A stretch of 64,000 nt of DNA, taken from positions 3,844,001 through 3,908,000 of the forward strand of contig NZ_CP051682.1 in the NCBI RefSeq assembly GCF_012849215.1, in the 5' to 3' direction. Positions 28,410 to 37,348 of this stretch are shown here, one piece after another; position 1 is the first letter of the stretch; every line of letters begins with the position of its first letter. Made by a program: the position numbers and the translations under genes. This DNA is from Mucilaginibacter robiniae. Lineage in GTDB: Bacteria; Bacteroidota; Bacteroidia; Sphingobacteriales; Sphingobacteriaceae. Below the pieces are notes generated by a model. It was not told the DNA's origin, ran no database searches, and was given only the letters and a program-made list of their open reading frames with translations.

Positions 28410-28533
28410 TTAGGAAGTTAACATTAAATTCATCATCATGAGCAATAAGGGAGCTGTTTCTGAGCTGACAAAGCAAAACTTCTTGCCTGCGCAGAATAGA
28501 GCTTCCTTCTCGCTATTATGATAATGCGCAATT

Positions 28534-29397
28534 TTAGAATCGCAGGTGCTTTACGGTTAATCCATTGTTGATTAACTGCTTCAATGACTCGATACCTACT
28601 TTCAGGTGAGTTTCTACATACTGCTCGGTTACTTTCGAATCACTTTCGGCAGTTTTTACACCTTCAGGAATCATGGGTTGGTCAGACACCAGCAGCAATG
28701 CACCTGTAGGTATTTTGTTGGCAAAACCTGTGGTAAAAATGGTCGCGGTTTCCATATCTACCGCCATGGCACGTAGGCTTTTCAAATATTTCTTAAACTC
28801 TTTGTCGTGCTCCCATACGCGTCTGTTAGTAGTGTAGCAGGTGCCCGTCCAATAATCGCGCGATAAATCACGTATAGTAGTGGAAATAGCTTTTTGAAGA
28901 GCAAAAGAGGGTAGGGCTGGTACTTCGGGTGGCAAGTAATCATTAGAGGTACCTTCACCGCGAATGGCTGCAATAGGCAATATCAAGTCACCCACATAGT
29001 TTTTCTTTTTTAAGCCGCCGCATTTACCCAAAAATATAACAGCCTTGGGGTGGATGGCAGTTAATAAGTCCATCACTGTAGCAGCTACCGGGCTGCCCAT
29101 ACCAAAGTTAATCATGGTAATGCCACCAGCTGTTACGCTTTGCATGGGTTTATCCAACCCCATAATAGGCACATTATCGTTCCATTGCGAAAACAATTGC
29201 AGGTATTTTGAAAAATTGGTAAGGATAATGTACTCTCCAAAGTCACTTAATGTCCGGCCTGTATAACGCGGCAACCAGTTAGTTACAATGGCTTCTTTAG
29301 TTTTCAGCCCGCTCTTAACCGGCGATTGTACTTCTTTTACTTTTTTGGCCTGCTCCACAATAGCAGGGTCTTTTTTGATCTCAATTTCTTCGTTCAT
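28534..29397 (-). CDS. amn: AMP nucleosidase
   Basis: A 287-residue nucleoside phosphorylase-fold protein. It hydrolyses AMP to adenine and ribose 5-phosphate. Landmarks: TNFSKYLQLF, the phosphorylase-like NFGMGSP and VIFLGKCGGLK, RGEGTSNDY, and AVDMETATIFTTGFANKIPTGALLLVSDQP, whose D-M-E-T-A is the ribose/base-binding segment. This short form matches the Bacteroidota AMP nucleosidases rather than the 480-residue E. coli enzyme. Unusually for this phylum the start is preceded by AGGAGA. Confidence 0.88.
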   Translation of the reverse strand: MNEEIEIKKDPAIVEQAKKVKEVQSPVKSGLKTKEAIVTNWLPRYTGRTLSDFGEYIILTNFSKYLQLFSQWNDNVPIMGLDKPMQSVTAGGITMINFGMGSPVAATVMDLLTAIHPKAVIFLGKCGGLKKKNYVGDLILPIAAIRGEGTSNDYLPPEVPALPSFALQKAISTTIRDLSRDYWTGTCYTTNRRVWEHDKEFKKYLKSLRAMAVDMETATIFTTGFANKIPTGALLLVSDQPMIPEGVKTAESDSKVTEQYVETHLKVGIESLKQLINNGLTVKHLRF

Positions 29398-29404
29398 ATT
29401 TTAT

Positions 29405-29429
29405 CTCCTATACCTCTCGGGAAAGAGGC
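29405..29429 (-). promoter_or_regulatory. Shine-Dalgarno and leader hairpin before amn
   Basis: On the minus strand the message has TAGGAGATAAAAT directly before ATG, a good Shine-Dalgarno at proper distance. Just upstream a 5-bp stem CCTCT/AGAGG encloses a short loop (29413-29429). Shine-Dalgarno sequences are rare among genes in this window. Confidence 0.45.
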
Positions 29430-29479
29430 TCTTTTTTGTGTACGTGGTGAGTAGTATTAGGTTGTACGAAACCTTTTTA

Positions 29480-29507
29480 TACAACAAACCCCGGCGTTTC
29501 ACCAGGG
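29480..29507 (-). terminator. Weak terminator after clpX
   Basis: On the minus strand CCCTGG pairs with CCGGGG (one G-T pair) around a 7-nt loop, followed by TTTGTTGT. The U-tract is interrupted, so read-through into amn is possible. Confidence 0.4.
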
Positions 29508-29520
29508 CTGTGTGTTATAA

Positions 29521-29528
29521 CAAATATA
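29521..29528 (-). promoter_or_regulatory. Possible -7 element TATATTTG for amn
   Basis: On the minus strand TATATTTG matches the Bacteroidota TAnnTTTG -7 consensus. It lies between clpX and amn. I find no TTG at the -33 distance. Confidence 0.3.
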
Positions 29529-29550
29529 AGCAATTTACTGCTTAGGTGTG

Positions 29551-30789
29551 TTAAGCCACCTTTAACTTTTTTAAATCCGATTGCTCAAACTTTTCGCGGG
29601 CATAATCTAAAGTAATGTTCAGGCGTTTTACATCTTTTTTAGATGGAAGTTCGAACATCGCATCAATCATGATAGCCTCACAAATTGAACGCAGACCACG
29701 AGCGCCTAACTTAAATTCCATTGCTTTATCCACAATAAAATCTAATACATCTTGGTCAAATTCCAGTTTTACTCCTTCATAGTCAAACAGCTTTTTGTAC
29801 TGTTTAAGCAGAGAGTTTTTAGGCTCAACTAAAATATTTTGCAAGGCTTCCCTATCCAGTGGATTCAGGTACGTTAATATCGGCAATCGGCCAATCAACT
29901 CCGGTATTAACCCGAATGATTTCAAATCTTGTGGCGTAATGTATTTGTACAAGTTTTTTAAATCAACCTCATTTTCATCACGCTTTAGTTTGTACCCTAC
30001 AGTTTGTGTGCGTAAGCGGTTGGCAATTTTTTTATCAATACCATCAAATGCACCACCACATATAAACAGAATATTGCTGGTGTTTACCGTAATCATTTTC
30101 TGATCAGGGTGCTTGCGGCCACCTTGCGGCGGTACGTTCACCATGGTACCTTCCAGGATTTTCAACAAGGCCTGTTGTACACCTTCACCTGATACATCGC
30201 GAGTGATGGAAGCATTATCGCTTTTGCGGGCAATTTTATCCACCTCATCAATGTACACAATGCCTTTTTCGGCAGCAGCTACATCGTAATCAGCAGCTTG
30301 CAGCAGACGGGTTAAAATGCTTTCTACGTCTTCCCCTACATAACCAGCTTCAGTAAGTACAGTAGCATCAGATATGCAAAAAGGAACGTTCAGTATTTTA
30401 GCAATAGTTTTAGCCAACAGCGTTTTACCGGTACCAGTTTCACCCACCATAATGATGTTTGATTTTTCAATCTCAACCTCATCTTTCTCAACACGCTGGT
30501 TTAAGCGTTTGTAGTGGTTGTAAACAGCTACAGCTAGTACTTTCTTGGCATCATCCTGTCCAATCACATACTGGTCAAGATGCGCTTTAATATCAAATGG
30601 TTTAAGAATGGTAGGCGCAGAAGAGGAAGTTTTTACCTTACGAACTTTAAGTTCTTCAGCTAATATCTCATTGGCCTGATTAACACACTTATCGCAAATG
30701 TGAGCATCCAATCCAGCTATCAGCATCAGGGAATCCTGTTTTCCGGCTCCACAAAACGAACATCTGATTTCCTTGCTGTTTTTGTTCAT
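29551..30789 (-). CDS. clpX: ATP-dependent Clp protease ATP-binding subunit ClpX
   Basis: A 412-residue AAA+ unfoldase. The N-terminal zinc domain has C10, C13, C32 and C35. The AAA+ module has Walker A GETGTGKT (116-123), Walker [11 protein letters not shown] (177-186), the pore-loop GYVG (149-152) and the ClpP-docking IGF-type loop region. It unfolds tagged proteins and feeds them to ClpP. It lies directly downstream of clpP and tig, the classical bacterial order tig-clpP-clpX. Confidence 0.97.
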   Translation of the reverse strand: MNKNSKEIRCSFCGAGKQDSLMLIAGLDAHICDKCVNQANEILAEELKVRKVKTSSSAPTILKPFDIKAHLDQYVIGQDDAKKVLAVAVYNHYKRLNQRVEKDEVEIEKSNIIMVGETGTGKTLLAKTIAKILNVPFCISDATVLTEAGYVGEDVESILTRLLQAADYDVAAAEKGIVYIDEVDKIARKSDNASITRDVSGEGVQQALLKILEGTMVNVPPQGGRKHPDQKMITVNTSNILFICGGAFDGIDKKIANRLRTQTVGYKLKRDENEVDLKNLYKYITPQDLKSFGLIPELIGRLPILTYLNPLDREALQNILVEPKNSLLKQYKKLFDYEGVKLEFDQDVLDFIVDKAMEFKLGARGLRSICEAIMIDAMFELPSKKDVKRLNITLDYAREKFEQSDLKKLKVA

Positions 30790-30820
30790 GGGGGTATGAT
30801 TTAATCAAAAATAATTAATT

Positions 30821-30875
30821 ATTGATACAGTTTGTATAAAAAAGCCAAACTGTATCAATAAGTTGTATCGGCTTT
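30821..30875 (-). promoter_or_regulatory. Two mutually exclusive hairpins between clpP and clpX
   Basis: The 87-bp gap holds a perfect 13-bp inverted repeat, ATTGATACAGTTT (30821-30833) and its complement (30847-30859). On the minus strand AAAGCC near the clpP stop can instead pair with GGCTTTTTT (30838-30846 in plus coordinates), with an inner AACT/AGTT pairing, to give a terminator-like hairpin. The two structures share bases, so they cannot form together. This looks like an attenuator setting the clpX:clpP ratio, but that is inference. Confidence 0.45.
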
Positions 30876-30876
30876 C

Positions 30877-31599
30877 TTATTTTTCGCTATTACTGCGCAG
30901 TACCTCATCAACCATGCCAAACTCTTTAGCTTCTTCAGCAATCATCCAGTGGTCACGGTCAGAAGCTTCCCAAACTTTTTCGTAAGGGGTACCGCTGTGC
31001 TTAGAAATGATTTCGTAAAGCTCTTTTTTCAATTTCTGAATCTCGCGAGCAGTAATTTCAATATCAGAAGCCTGACCTTGTGCACCACCCAGCGGCTGGT
31101 GAATCATTACGCGTGAGTGTGGTAAAGCAGCACGTTTGCCATCGGCACCAGCACACAACAATACAGCAGCCATTGAAGCAGCCATACCGGTACAAATGGT
31201 AGCTACATCGTTAGCTACAAACTGCATGGTATCATAAATACCTAAACCAGCATATACTGAACCACCAGGTGAGTTGATATAAATTTGAATATCACGCTTA
31301 GCATCGGCTGATTGCAGGAACAGTAATTGCGCCTGAATAATGTTAGCAATGTTTTCATAAATGGCATCACCTAAAAAGATGATCCGGTCCATCATCAAGC
31401 GTGAAAATACGTCCATCTGAGCTACATTCAGTTGGCGTTCTTCAATGATGTAAGGCGTCATATCTACAGGAGTAGCAATGCCGGTAGGCATGATTTTATG
31501 CTCAACGCTCGAAATAAATTTATCAACAAACAGACTGTTGATGCGGTGGTGTTTAACCGCGTATTTACGAAACTCGTTTTTATCAATGTTACTATTCAT
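30877..31599 (-). CDS. clpP: ATP-dependent Clp protease proteolytic subunit ClpP
   Basis: A 240-residue serine peptidase. The catalytic triad is S142 in TGMAASMAA, H167 in MIHQPLGG and D216 in ASDRDHWM. The N-terminal region before the IIEERQ processing area (about 50 residues) is longer than the E. coli propeptide, as is common in Bacteroidota. It forms the barrel that ClpX caps. It is upstream of clpX and downstream of tig on the same strand. Confidence 0.97.
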   Translation of the reverse strand: MNSNIDKNEFRKYAVKHHRINSLFVDKFISSVEHKIMPTGIATPVDMTPYIIEERQLNVAQMDVFSRLMMDRIIFLGDAIYENIANIIQAQLLFLQSADAKRDIQIYINSPGGSVYAGLGIYDTMQFVANDVATICTGMAASMAAVLLCAGADGKRAALPHSRVMIHQPLGGAQGQASDIEITAREIQKLKKELYEIISKHSGTPYEKVWEASDRDHWMIAEEAKEFGMVDEVLRSNSEK

Positions 31600-31933
31600 T
31601 GTGTTAAGATGTTTTTTATTATAAAATTTTTGCGCATCCGGCGCATGCGGTAAATATAGTTTTTAGATGCAATTTTAGTTACAAGCGGAAAAAATTAGTT
31701 AAATTACATTTGCCTGTAAGTTGTTAGATTATCATAAACGCTGGTCTGGCTACCCGCACTGTTGTTTAAATAAGCAAAAAACTATTAACCATTCATACGT
31801 GTATGATAGCCTTATTTGTTTTAAATGCTTTTAAAATCCAAAACTTAACAGTTTCTTTTCAACTAAGTTTTTATAAAACAAAAGCAACCCCGATATGAGG
31901 TTGCTTTTGACAATATTATAGAATAATAAAGTA
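31600..31933. other. 334-bp spacer between tig and clpP
   Basis: Contains the tig terminator (31873-31908) and a probable clpP promoter: on the minus strand TTG (31682-31684), a 23-bp spacer and TATATTTA (31651-31658), one base off the TAnnTTTG consensus. Otherwise AT-rich, with a short GC-rich patch near 31631-31650. I see no gene in it. Confidence 0.5.
31873..31908 (-). terminator. Terminator of tig
   Basis: Ten-bp stem AAAAGCAACC/GGTTGCTTTT with a 9-nt loop, followed on the minus strand by TGTTTTAT. It makes tig a separate transcript from clpP. Confidence 0.7.
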
Positions 31934-33286
31934 TTAAGCTTGCGCTAATTTGCTGAAATCGCCAAAGGTAATTTCCTGTTCATTCAGGGTAACTATACCT
32001 TTCAAGTATTCAAATACTTTTAACGATTTGGCTTCTTCAAAAATACGGTTTGCACTTTCTTTATCTTGTAAAAACTGAACTGCATATTGGTTTAATTGCT
32101 CTTCGCTGATCGGCTGCGGGCTATACATGCGGAACTGCGCATCAATACGTTGTTTAGCCAAGCTCAATACATCCTCGTACTGAATTTCAAGGTTGTTATC
32201 ACGAACAATTTTGTTACCAATCAAAGTCCACTTCAAGTTTTTAGCAAATTCCGGGTAGCCACCTTCTAATTCTTCGTCGGTCAGTTTTTCGTTGGTTGCT
32301 TTTAACCAGCGTTTTAAAAACTCATCAGGAAGTTCAAACTGAACTTTGTCTAAAACAAGGTTGTACAGGTCGCTTTGCAATTTGTTGTCAGCATCTTGTA
32401 CCATCATGTTTTCTAGTTCTTCAGTAATTTTAGTGCGGAACTCTTCCTCAGTAGTTACCGTACCAGCAGGGAAAATTTTGTCAAAGAACGCCTGATCTAA
32501 ATCACTTTCTTCTAACCGATTAACATTTTTAACAGTTAAACGGAAATCTGATTTTAAATCAGCAGCTTCTGCTTCATCAATCTTCAACAGGGCTGCAATA
32601 CGTGCAGCATCATTGTTGTAAGCTTTTTGAATATCAAAAGTTACTACATCATCTTTTTTCAAGCCAACCAGAGAAGCTTTGATGCTTTCATCCTGTACCT
32701 GATCTAAACGAACAGATGTAGTGTTGCTAATACCACCTTCAAAAACAGAACCATCAGCCGATAATTGCTCTAATACCCCGTATAGTACGTCATCTTCTGC
32801 CGATACGTCAGGGTTTGTCATTTTTCCGTAGCTGCGACGCAGATTTTTGATGCGCTCAGCTAACGTTTCGTCATCTACTTTAATTTTGTAGTAAGTAAGT
32901 TTATCATCAGCTGATACATTAACGGTAAACTCAGGAGCTAAACCAACTTCGTAGTTAAATTCAAAGTTGTCGTTAAAATCCCAGTTATAATTTTTTTCAT
33001 CATCAACTTTAGGCAAAGGCTGACCTAATACCTCCAGTTGCTGTTCGTTCAAATAATTGTTCAGTGTATCGGATAACAGGTTGTTAATCTCATCAACCAG
33101 AATGCTTTTGCCGTACATTCTTTTAATGTGGGCTGGTGGAACCATGCCTGGGCGAAATCCTGGCAGTTTAGCTTTTTTTGCTTGATCTTTAATAGCTTTA
33201 TCTACGCGTGCCTGGTAATCGTTGGCATCAATATTAATGGTGATCACCGCGTTCAGTTGACCGGTTTTTTCCTGTGAGATATTCAT
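31934..33286 (-). CDS. tig: Trigger factor
   Basis: A 450-residue ribosome-associated chaperone. The N-terminal ribosome-binding domain has the trigger-factor signature LPGFRPGMVPPAHIKRMYG (about residues 41-59), equivalent to the GFRxGKxP loop. The middle PPIase-like region (about 155-250) is poorly conserved in this phylum, and the helical C-terminal domain begins near 260. It binds nascent chains at the ribosome exit. Its place before clpP and clpX is the usual one. Confidence 0.95.
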   Translation of the reverse strand: MNISQEKTGQLNAVITINIDANDYQARVDKAIKDQAKKAKLPGFRPGMVPPAHIKRMYGKSILVDEINNLLSDTLNNYLNEQQLEVLGQPLPKVDDEKNYNWDFNDNFEFNYEVGLAPEFTVNVSADDKLTYYKIKVDDETLAERIKNLRRSYGKMTNPDVSAEDDVLYGVLEQLSADGSVFEGGISNTTSVRLDQVQDESIKASLVGLKKDDVVTFDIQKAYNNDAARIAALLKIDEAEAADLKSDFRLTVKNVNRLEESDLDQAFFDKIFPAGTVTTEEEFRTKITEELENMMVQDADNKLQSDLYNLVLDKVQFELPDEFLKRWLKATNEKLTDEELEGGYPEFAKNLKWTLIGNKIVRDNNLEIQYEDVLSLAKQRIDAQFRMYSPQPISEEQLNQYAVQFLQDKESANRIFEEAKSLKVFEYLKGIVTLNEQEITFGDFSKLAQA

Positions 33287-33361
33287 AATTTATACCTGAT
33301 AATCGTGCTTTTCATCAACTGACGGTTTCATTTATGGAAATTACGCCAGTTTTTTGAGGCG

Positions 33362-33369
33362 CAAAGGTA
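33362..33369 (-). promoter_or_regulatory. Possible tig promoter -7 element
   Basis: On the minus strand TACCTTTG, an exact TAnnTTTG match, about 76 bp upstream of the tig start. No clear TTG at -33. Confidence 0.4.
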
Positions 33370-33522
33370 ATTAATTAATTTTTTATTTCAGCTACTTAAT
33401 CATCAGTTGTTTATCAAGGTATAAGTTGTAGTAAGAGTAGAGGAATGGCCTCGTTGCATATTAACAGCGGGAAGTTATAAACTTATAAAACCTTTGTGTG
33501 TTATATAAGTATTAAATTTACG

Positions 33523-33765
33523 ATGAAGAAACCAATTACATATATACTCATGGGCATGTTGGCTATTGGTACAGCTACTAGTTGCAGCTCGCGCAAGGCA
33601 GCAGGTACCGCAACTAAGGTGAGCAAGAACTCTCCGGTACCTATTAATACTGCTAATAACGACTCAACAGGTACGACGCCTACGCCCAAATTAGCGCCAT
33701 CACCTATACCTAATACACGGCCAAATCCAATACCAAATCCACCGCCACCCAATCCGCCTGAGTAG
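33523..33765 (+). CDS. Small proline-rich lipoprotein
   Basis: An 80-residue lipoprotein starting at the ATG at 33523 (the longest frame uses an upstream TTG). The signal peptide ends ATSC with the lipid-accepting Cys at residue 21. The mature chain is low-complexity: a Ser/Thr/Asn-rich first half, then a Pro/Asn-rich tail of the type PNPIPNPPPPNPPE. No fold or function is recognisable. It is convergent with the head-GIN gene, four bases apart. Confidence 0.7.
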   Translation: MKKPITYILMGMLAIGTATSCSSRKAAGTATKVSKNSPVPINTANNDSTGTTPTPKLAPSPIPNTRPNPIPNPPPPNPPE

Positions 33766-33769
33766 TCGG

Positions 33770-34495
33770 TTAATTTATTTTTTTAACAGATGCGGCTCCA
33801 GATTTGTTAATATTAACTGCTGTAGGATTGCCTTTGTAATTGATTTGTGAGGCACCACTGCTGTTTACGATTAAACTTTTTACAACATTAAGCTCACATT
33901 CACTAGCACCTGAAGTTTCAAGATTGTAGCTATTAATTATTAAGTCGTAAGCTTGTAGTTTAACCATACCTGCAAAATGTACATCATGTGAAGCAGCTTG
34001 TCCGGTTAAATAAATTTCAGTAGCGCCACTACCTTGTGTACTTAGCTTGTTGGCTTTTAAATTTAAATTAACATTACTAGCTCCTGCAAATTGCAATTCT
34101 AGGTCTTGTGCATTAATCAATCCTGCTGATTGTAACTCAATGGCACCTTCTGTTTTAATAGCAGTTAACTGGCGTACGCCTATAGTAACAACAACGTCTT
34201 TGCTGCTGTTAATAGATTTATTATTGTAAAGGTGTAGTTCGCCGTTGTTTACTTCGGTTTTAATGTATTTCATTAAGTTGTCGTCGGCAGTAATGGTTAT
34301 ATTCAACGAGCTATCTTGTTTCAAATTAACCTTGTAGGCTCCCGAAATTTTGATGGCATGAAAGTCACCAACCATATGGGTTTGCGTAACAAAATGTCCC
34401 GAGCCTTTAACTCCCCGTCTGTGGCATGACATTAAAGTAACGGAGAATAAACTAATGGTAAGTAAAATAAGAAGGGAATAACGAGAAGTTTTCAT
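33770..34495 (-). CDS. Head-GIN domain (DUF2807) lipoprotein
   Basis: A 241-residue protein with a lipoprotein signal ending LMSC (Cys 24). The remainder is a right-handed beta-helix-like DUF2807 domain with the family's repeated short strands: VGDFHAIKISGAYKVNLKQ, IKTEVNNGELHLYNN, and repeated SGA/GSGA turns. Such proteins sit in the envelope of Bacteroidota; their molecular role is unknown. A paralogue lies at 39264. Confidence 0.85.
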   Translation of the reverse strand: MKTSRYSLLILLTISLFSVTLMSCHRRGVKGSGHFVTQTHMVGDFHAIKISGAYKVNLKQDSSLNITITADDNLMKYIKTEVNNGELHLYNNKSINSSKDVVVTIGVRQLTAIKTEGAIELQSAGLINAQDLELQFAGASNVNLNLKANKLSTQGSGATEIYLTGQAASHDVHFAGMVKLQAYDLIINSYNLETSGASECELNVVKSLIVNSSGASQINYKGNPTAVNINKSGAASVKKIN

Positions 34496-34639
34496 AACTA
34501 CAAATATTTAGTGGTATGACTACAGTGGGTTTGTGAAGGTTACAGCTTAACACAAAAAAACTGTTTTATATAAATATTTGTATAAACCTCAACATCAATG
34601 CTTATTGAAGGCTATGTTTTTACAGGAACTGGATATAGT

Positions 34640-34677
34640 AACAAAGTCTGTTTGCTCGGTAGCAAACAGGCTTTGTT
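34640..34677. terminator. Hairpin after the alpha/beta hydrolase gene
   Basis: A 17-bp stem with one G-T pair (34640-34656 and 34661-34677) and a 4-nt CGGT loop, just downstream of the hydrolase stop on the minus strand. The following T-tract is short (TTTGTTACT), so termination may be partial. Confidence 0.55.
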
Positions 34678-34700
34678 ATAATTGATTATAATTTAAAACT

Positions 34701-35510
34701 TTAGTTAATCCGATCGGCCGGAGTGGTTTGAAATGGCGGTACATCTTCTTTGCGTTGCAGCCAGTCAGCTATATTACCAGCTACTTCTTCCCAACCAGGC
34801 TGGCCACAAATAAAATGTCCGCGACCTGAAAAGTTACGGTATTCAGTTGAACTGATCTCATCAGTATAAGCTTTGGCATTTTTCTCCACTAAATCCGTCG
34901 GAATAATCTGATCTTCTTCTGCACCGATGAATAACAAAGGTACGTGAGGCATATCTAAATCAATACGGCCATCACTGCCTAAACAATCGCGCAGTACATT
35001 GCGGCTGTCATTGGTTGCATATTTTTCAAAGTACGGTTTGGTTTGCTCCAAAGTTAAGGTGTTGCAAAACGATTCATGGAAGCTTTCTAAATCCATCATA
35101 AACGGATCATCTCCTTTAAGCGGGTTAGTAATTAAGGCACTGTTTTTAAAGAAGCCCCAATCAAATGAAATCATATCATTAGGAGCTACTGGGCTAATCG
35201 CAACCCCTAGTTTAGCCAAGCCTTCATTAACCAATACCTGAACAATCAATCCGCCTACCGAATGACCAATCATAATTGGTTTCTCGGTTTCAGCAGCAGC
35301 TATTTGTCTGAATTTATAGATGATAGTAGCTAAGCGCAAATCGCCTAAGCCAGATGGTGGGTTTTGACGCAATGTAGCAGGTTCGCCTTCATGCAAAGGC
35401 CAGTCAACAGCCGTACTTTCATAACCTTTGCTGTTAAAGTAGGTAATCCAGTTTTCCCAGCTTTTCGAGTTTTCGAACATGCCGTGTATAAAAATAATTT
35501 TGCTTTTCAT
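34701..35510 (-). CDS. Alpha/beta hydrolase
   Basis: A 269-residue alpha/beta hydrolase starting at the ATG at 35510, which gives the family-typical MKSKIIFIHGMFENSKSWENW. The HG oxyanion loop is at residues 9-10. The nucleophile elbow is GHSVGG, the acid is probably the Asp in GAEEDQIIP and the His is in GRGHFICG. No signal peptide, so cytoplasmic. Substrate unknown; likely an esterase or lipase-like enzyme. Confidence 0.88.
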   Translation of the reverse strand: MKSKIIFIHGMFENSKSWENWITYFNSKGYESTAVDWPLHEGEPATLRQNPPSGLGDLRLATIIYKFRQIAAAETEKPIMIGHSVGGLIVQVLVNEGLAKLGVAISPVAPNDMISFDWGFFKNSALITNPLKGDDPFMMDLESFHESFCNTLTLEQTKPYFEKYATNDSRNVLRDCLGSDGRIDLDMPHVPLLFIGAEEDQIIPTDLVEKNAKAYTDEISSTEYRNFSGRGHFICGQPGWEEVAGNIADWLQRKEDVPPFQTTPADRIN

Positions 35511-35736
35511 GGTAGTTTGAATTTTAGTAGTTAATAACAAAATAGCTACAATTTAACTCTGTGTTTGTTAAGATAATCTTATAGTTAGAAGCTCTAGATT
35601 AATCTATTTGTACACATACAAACTACGTTTGGCTTTTCTGGGTTCCGGCAAAATCATGGTTGTGTATTTGGTATTTAAATGCTCGTGTAAATTGTATTAT
35701 GAAAATCGTGTGATTAACCTTTTAGCTCAGAACCTT

Positions 35737-35744
35737 TATCTTTG
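35737..35744 (+). promoter_or_regulatory. Probable promoter -7 element of the CBS gene
   Basis: TATCTTTG exactly matches TAnnTTTG, 57 bp before the start at 35801. A -33 TTG is not evident. Confidence 0.45.
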
Positions 35745-35800
35745 TAGAGTCTGTTAAAAAGCATATTTTATGATGTGCAGACCAACTATAATTAAATTGT

Positions 35801-37162
35801 ATGTGGCATAACAATATACTGGAAACCATAGGTAATACGCCAATGGTAAAGCTGAATAAGGTAACTAAAGATATTAAGGCAACTGTGCTGGCTAAAATTG
35901 AAACTACCAATCCTGGTAACTCTATTAAAGACCGTATGGCGCTTAAGATGATTGAGGATGCCGAGAAAGATGGCCGTCTGAAACCAGGTGGTACCATCAT
36001 TGAAGGTACATCAGGCAATACGGGTATGGGATTGGCTATTGCAGCTGTTATCAAAGGTTACAAATGTATTTTTACCAGTACCGATAAGCAATCCAAAGAA
36101 AAGTTTGATGCTTTGCGCGCCTTTGGCGCCGAGGTAATTGTGTGCCCGACCAATGTGGAGCCAGAAGATCCACGTTCGTATTACTCAGTATCATCAAGGC
36201 TAGAAAAAGAAGTACCTAATTCTTGGAAGCCTAACCAGTATGATAACTTATCAAACACGCAGGCTAATTATGAGCAAACTGGCCCTGAAATATGGGAACA
36301 AACCGAGGGTAAAATTACACACTTGGTGGTAGGTGTGGGTACAGGTGGTACCATATCCGGTACAGCTCGTTTTCTGAAAGAGAAAAACCCCAACATTCAA
36401 GTGTTAGGGATTGATACCTATGGTTCCGTATTTAAGAAGTACAAGGAAACTGGCATTTTTGATAAAAATGAAATTTACCCTTATATAACCGAAGGGATAG
36501 GTGAAGACTTTTTACCGCAGAACGTAGATTTCAGTGTTATTGACCATTTTGAAAAAGTAACCGATAAAGATGCCGCTTTAATGACTCGCGAAATTGCGCT
36601 GAAAGAAGGCATTTTTGCTGGCAACTCTACTGGGTCGGCTGTGGCTGGCGCTTTACAGATGAAAGATCGGTTCAAGGAAGGTGATATGGTCGTAATTATT
36701 TTCCCGGATCACGGTACACGTTACTTAGGTAAAATGTACAATGAAGATTGGCTGCGCGAACGAGGTTTCTTGAAAGACGAAAAGTTAACCGCCCGCGAAA
36801 TTATCCGCAAAAAAGAAAGCTCTGAAATCATTACCATCCCGAGTGATAAAACGGTGTTGGAAGCTATCAATACTATTAAAACGCTTAATATTTCGCAAAT
36901 ACCAGTTACGCAACAAGGTATGGTAATTGGTAAAATTACAGAAAGCGATATATTGGATGCCTTGCTGGAAAACCCAGCATTAAAATCACAACCGGTACAA
37001 ACTATTACTACTAAGCCATTCCCTTTTATTGATTTGAATACTTCGATTGATAAAATATCCAGCATGATTAATAAAGATAACATCGCTGTGTTGGTAGAGG
37101 ATGAACAAGGAAATATTGAGATCATCACTCAATATGATATCATAAACGCTATATCGGCATAA
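35801..37162 (+). CDS. Cystathionine beta-synthase / cysteine synthase with CBS domains
   Basis: A 453-residue protein. The PLP domain (about 1-320) has the Schiff-base K43 in NPGNSIKDR, the phosphate-contacting EGTSGNTGMG and the GVGTGGTISG loop. Two CBS motifs follow (about 330-453; VLEAINTIKTLNISQIPV and FIDLNTSIDKISSMI), which usually bind adenosyl ligands and regulate activity. It would condense serine with homocysteine, or make cysteine from O-acetylserine or serine. The CBS tail favours cystathionine beta-synthase. Monocistronic. Confidence 0.9.
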   Translation: MWHNNILETIGNTPMVKLNKVTKDIKATVLAKIETTNPGNSIKDRMALKMIEDAEKDGRLKPGGTIIEGTSGNTGMGLAIAAVIKGYKCIFTSTDKQSKEKFDALRAFGAEVIVCPTNVEPEDPRSYYSVSSRLEKEVPNSWKPNQYDNLSNTQANYEQTGPEIWEQTEGKITHLVVGVGTGGTISGTARFLKEKNPNIQVLGIDTYGSVFKKYKETGIFDKNEIYPYITEGIGEDFLPQNVDFSVIDHFEKVTDKDAALMTREIALKEGIFAGNSTGSAVAGALQMKDRFKEGDMVVIIFPDHGTRYLGKMYNEDWLRERGFLKDEKLTAREIIRKKESSEIITIPSDKTVLEAINTIKTLNISQIPVTQQGMVIGKITESDILDALLENPALKSQPVQTITTKPFPFIDLNTSIDKISSMINKDNIAVLVEDEQGNIEIITQYDIINAISA

Positions 37163-37176
37163 AAGGGAGCTAGAAA

Positions 37177-37332
37177 TTAAGAACCAAGAATGTTATCAGG
37201 TAAAGCGGCTATATAGCCGCTTTCTTGTTTTTAAGCAAAAATTTCCATATTTGCCTACAAGGACATTGCCTTGAACAGAAACTATCGTGACCGCCATTTG
37301 CAACTTTTGGCTTTTGGTTCTTGATTCTTGGC
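37177..37332. repeat. Heptanucleotide word array flanking a terminator
   Basis: Four in-phase 7-mers, TTTTGGC TTTTGGT TCTTGAT (37305-37325) and TCTTGGC (37326-37332), stand just before aroC. Two units of the opposite strand, TTAAGAA and CCAAGAA (37177-37190), lie 115 bp upstream just after the CBS stop. A conventional terminator sits between. A similar array with different letters is found at 50296-50348. Confidence 0.55.
37202..37234 (+). terminator. Terminator of the CBS gene
   Basis: Nine-bp stem AAAGCGGCT/AGCCGCTTT (37202-37210, 37215-37223), 4-nt loop, followed by CTTGTTTTT. Confidence 0.8.
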
Positions 37333-37348
37333 TAAAAAAGATATAAAA

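Noticed and set aside
28438..28521. A 27-codon open frame with ATG between the SDR and amn genes.
   Set aside because: Too short to judge, no promoter, no family-like sequence; such frames arise often by chance.
35722..36054. Minus-strand frame of 110 codons with hydrophobic stretches.
   Set aside because: It covers the promoter and 5' end of the clear PLP-enzyme gene on the plus strand; a shadow.
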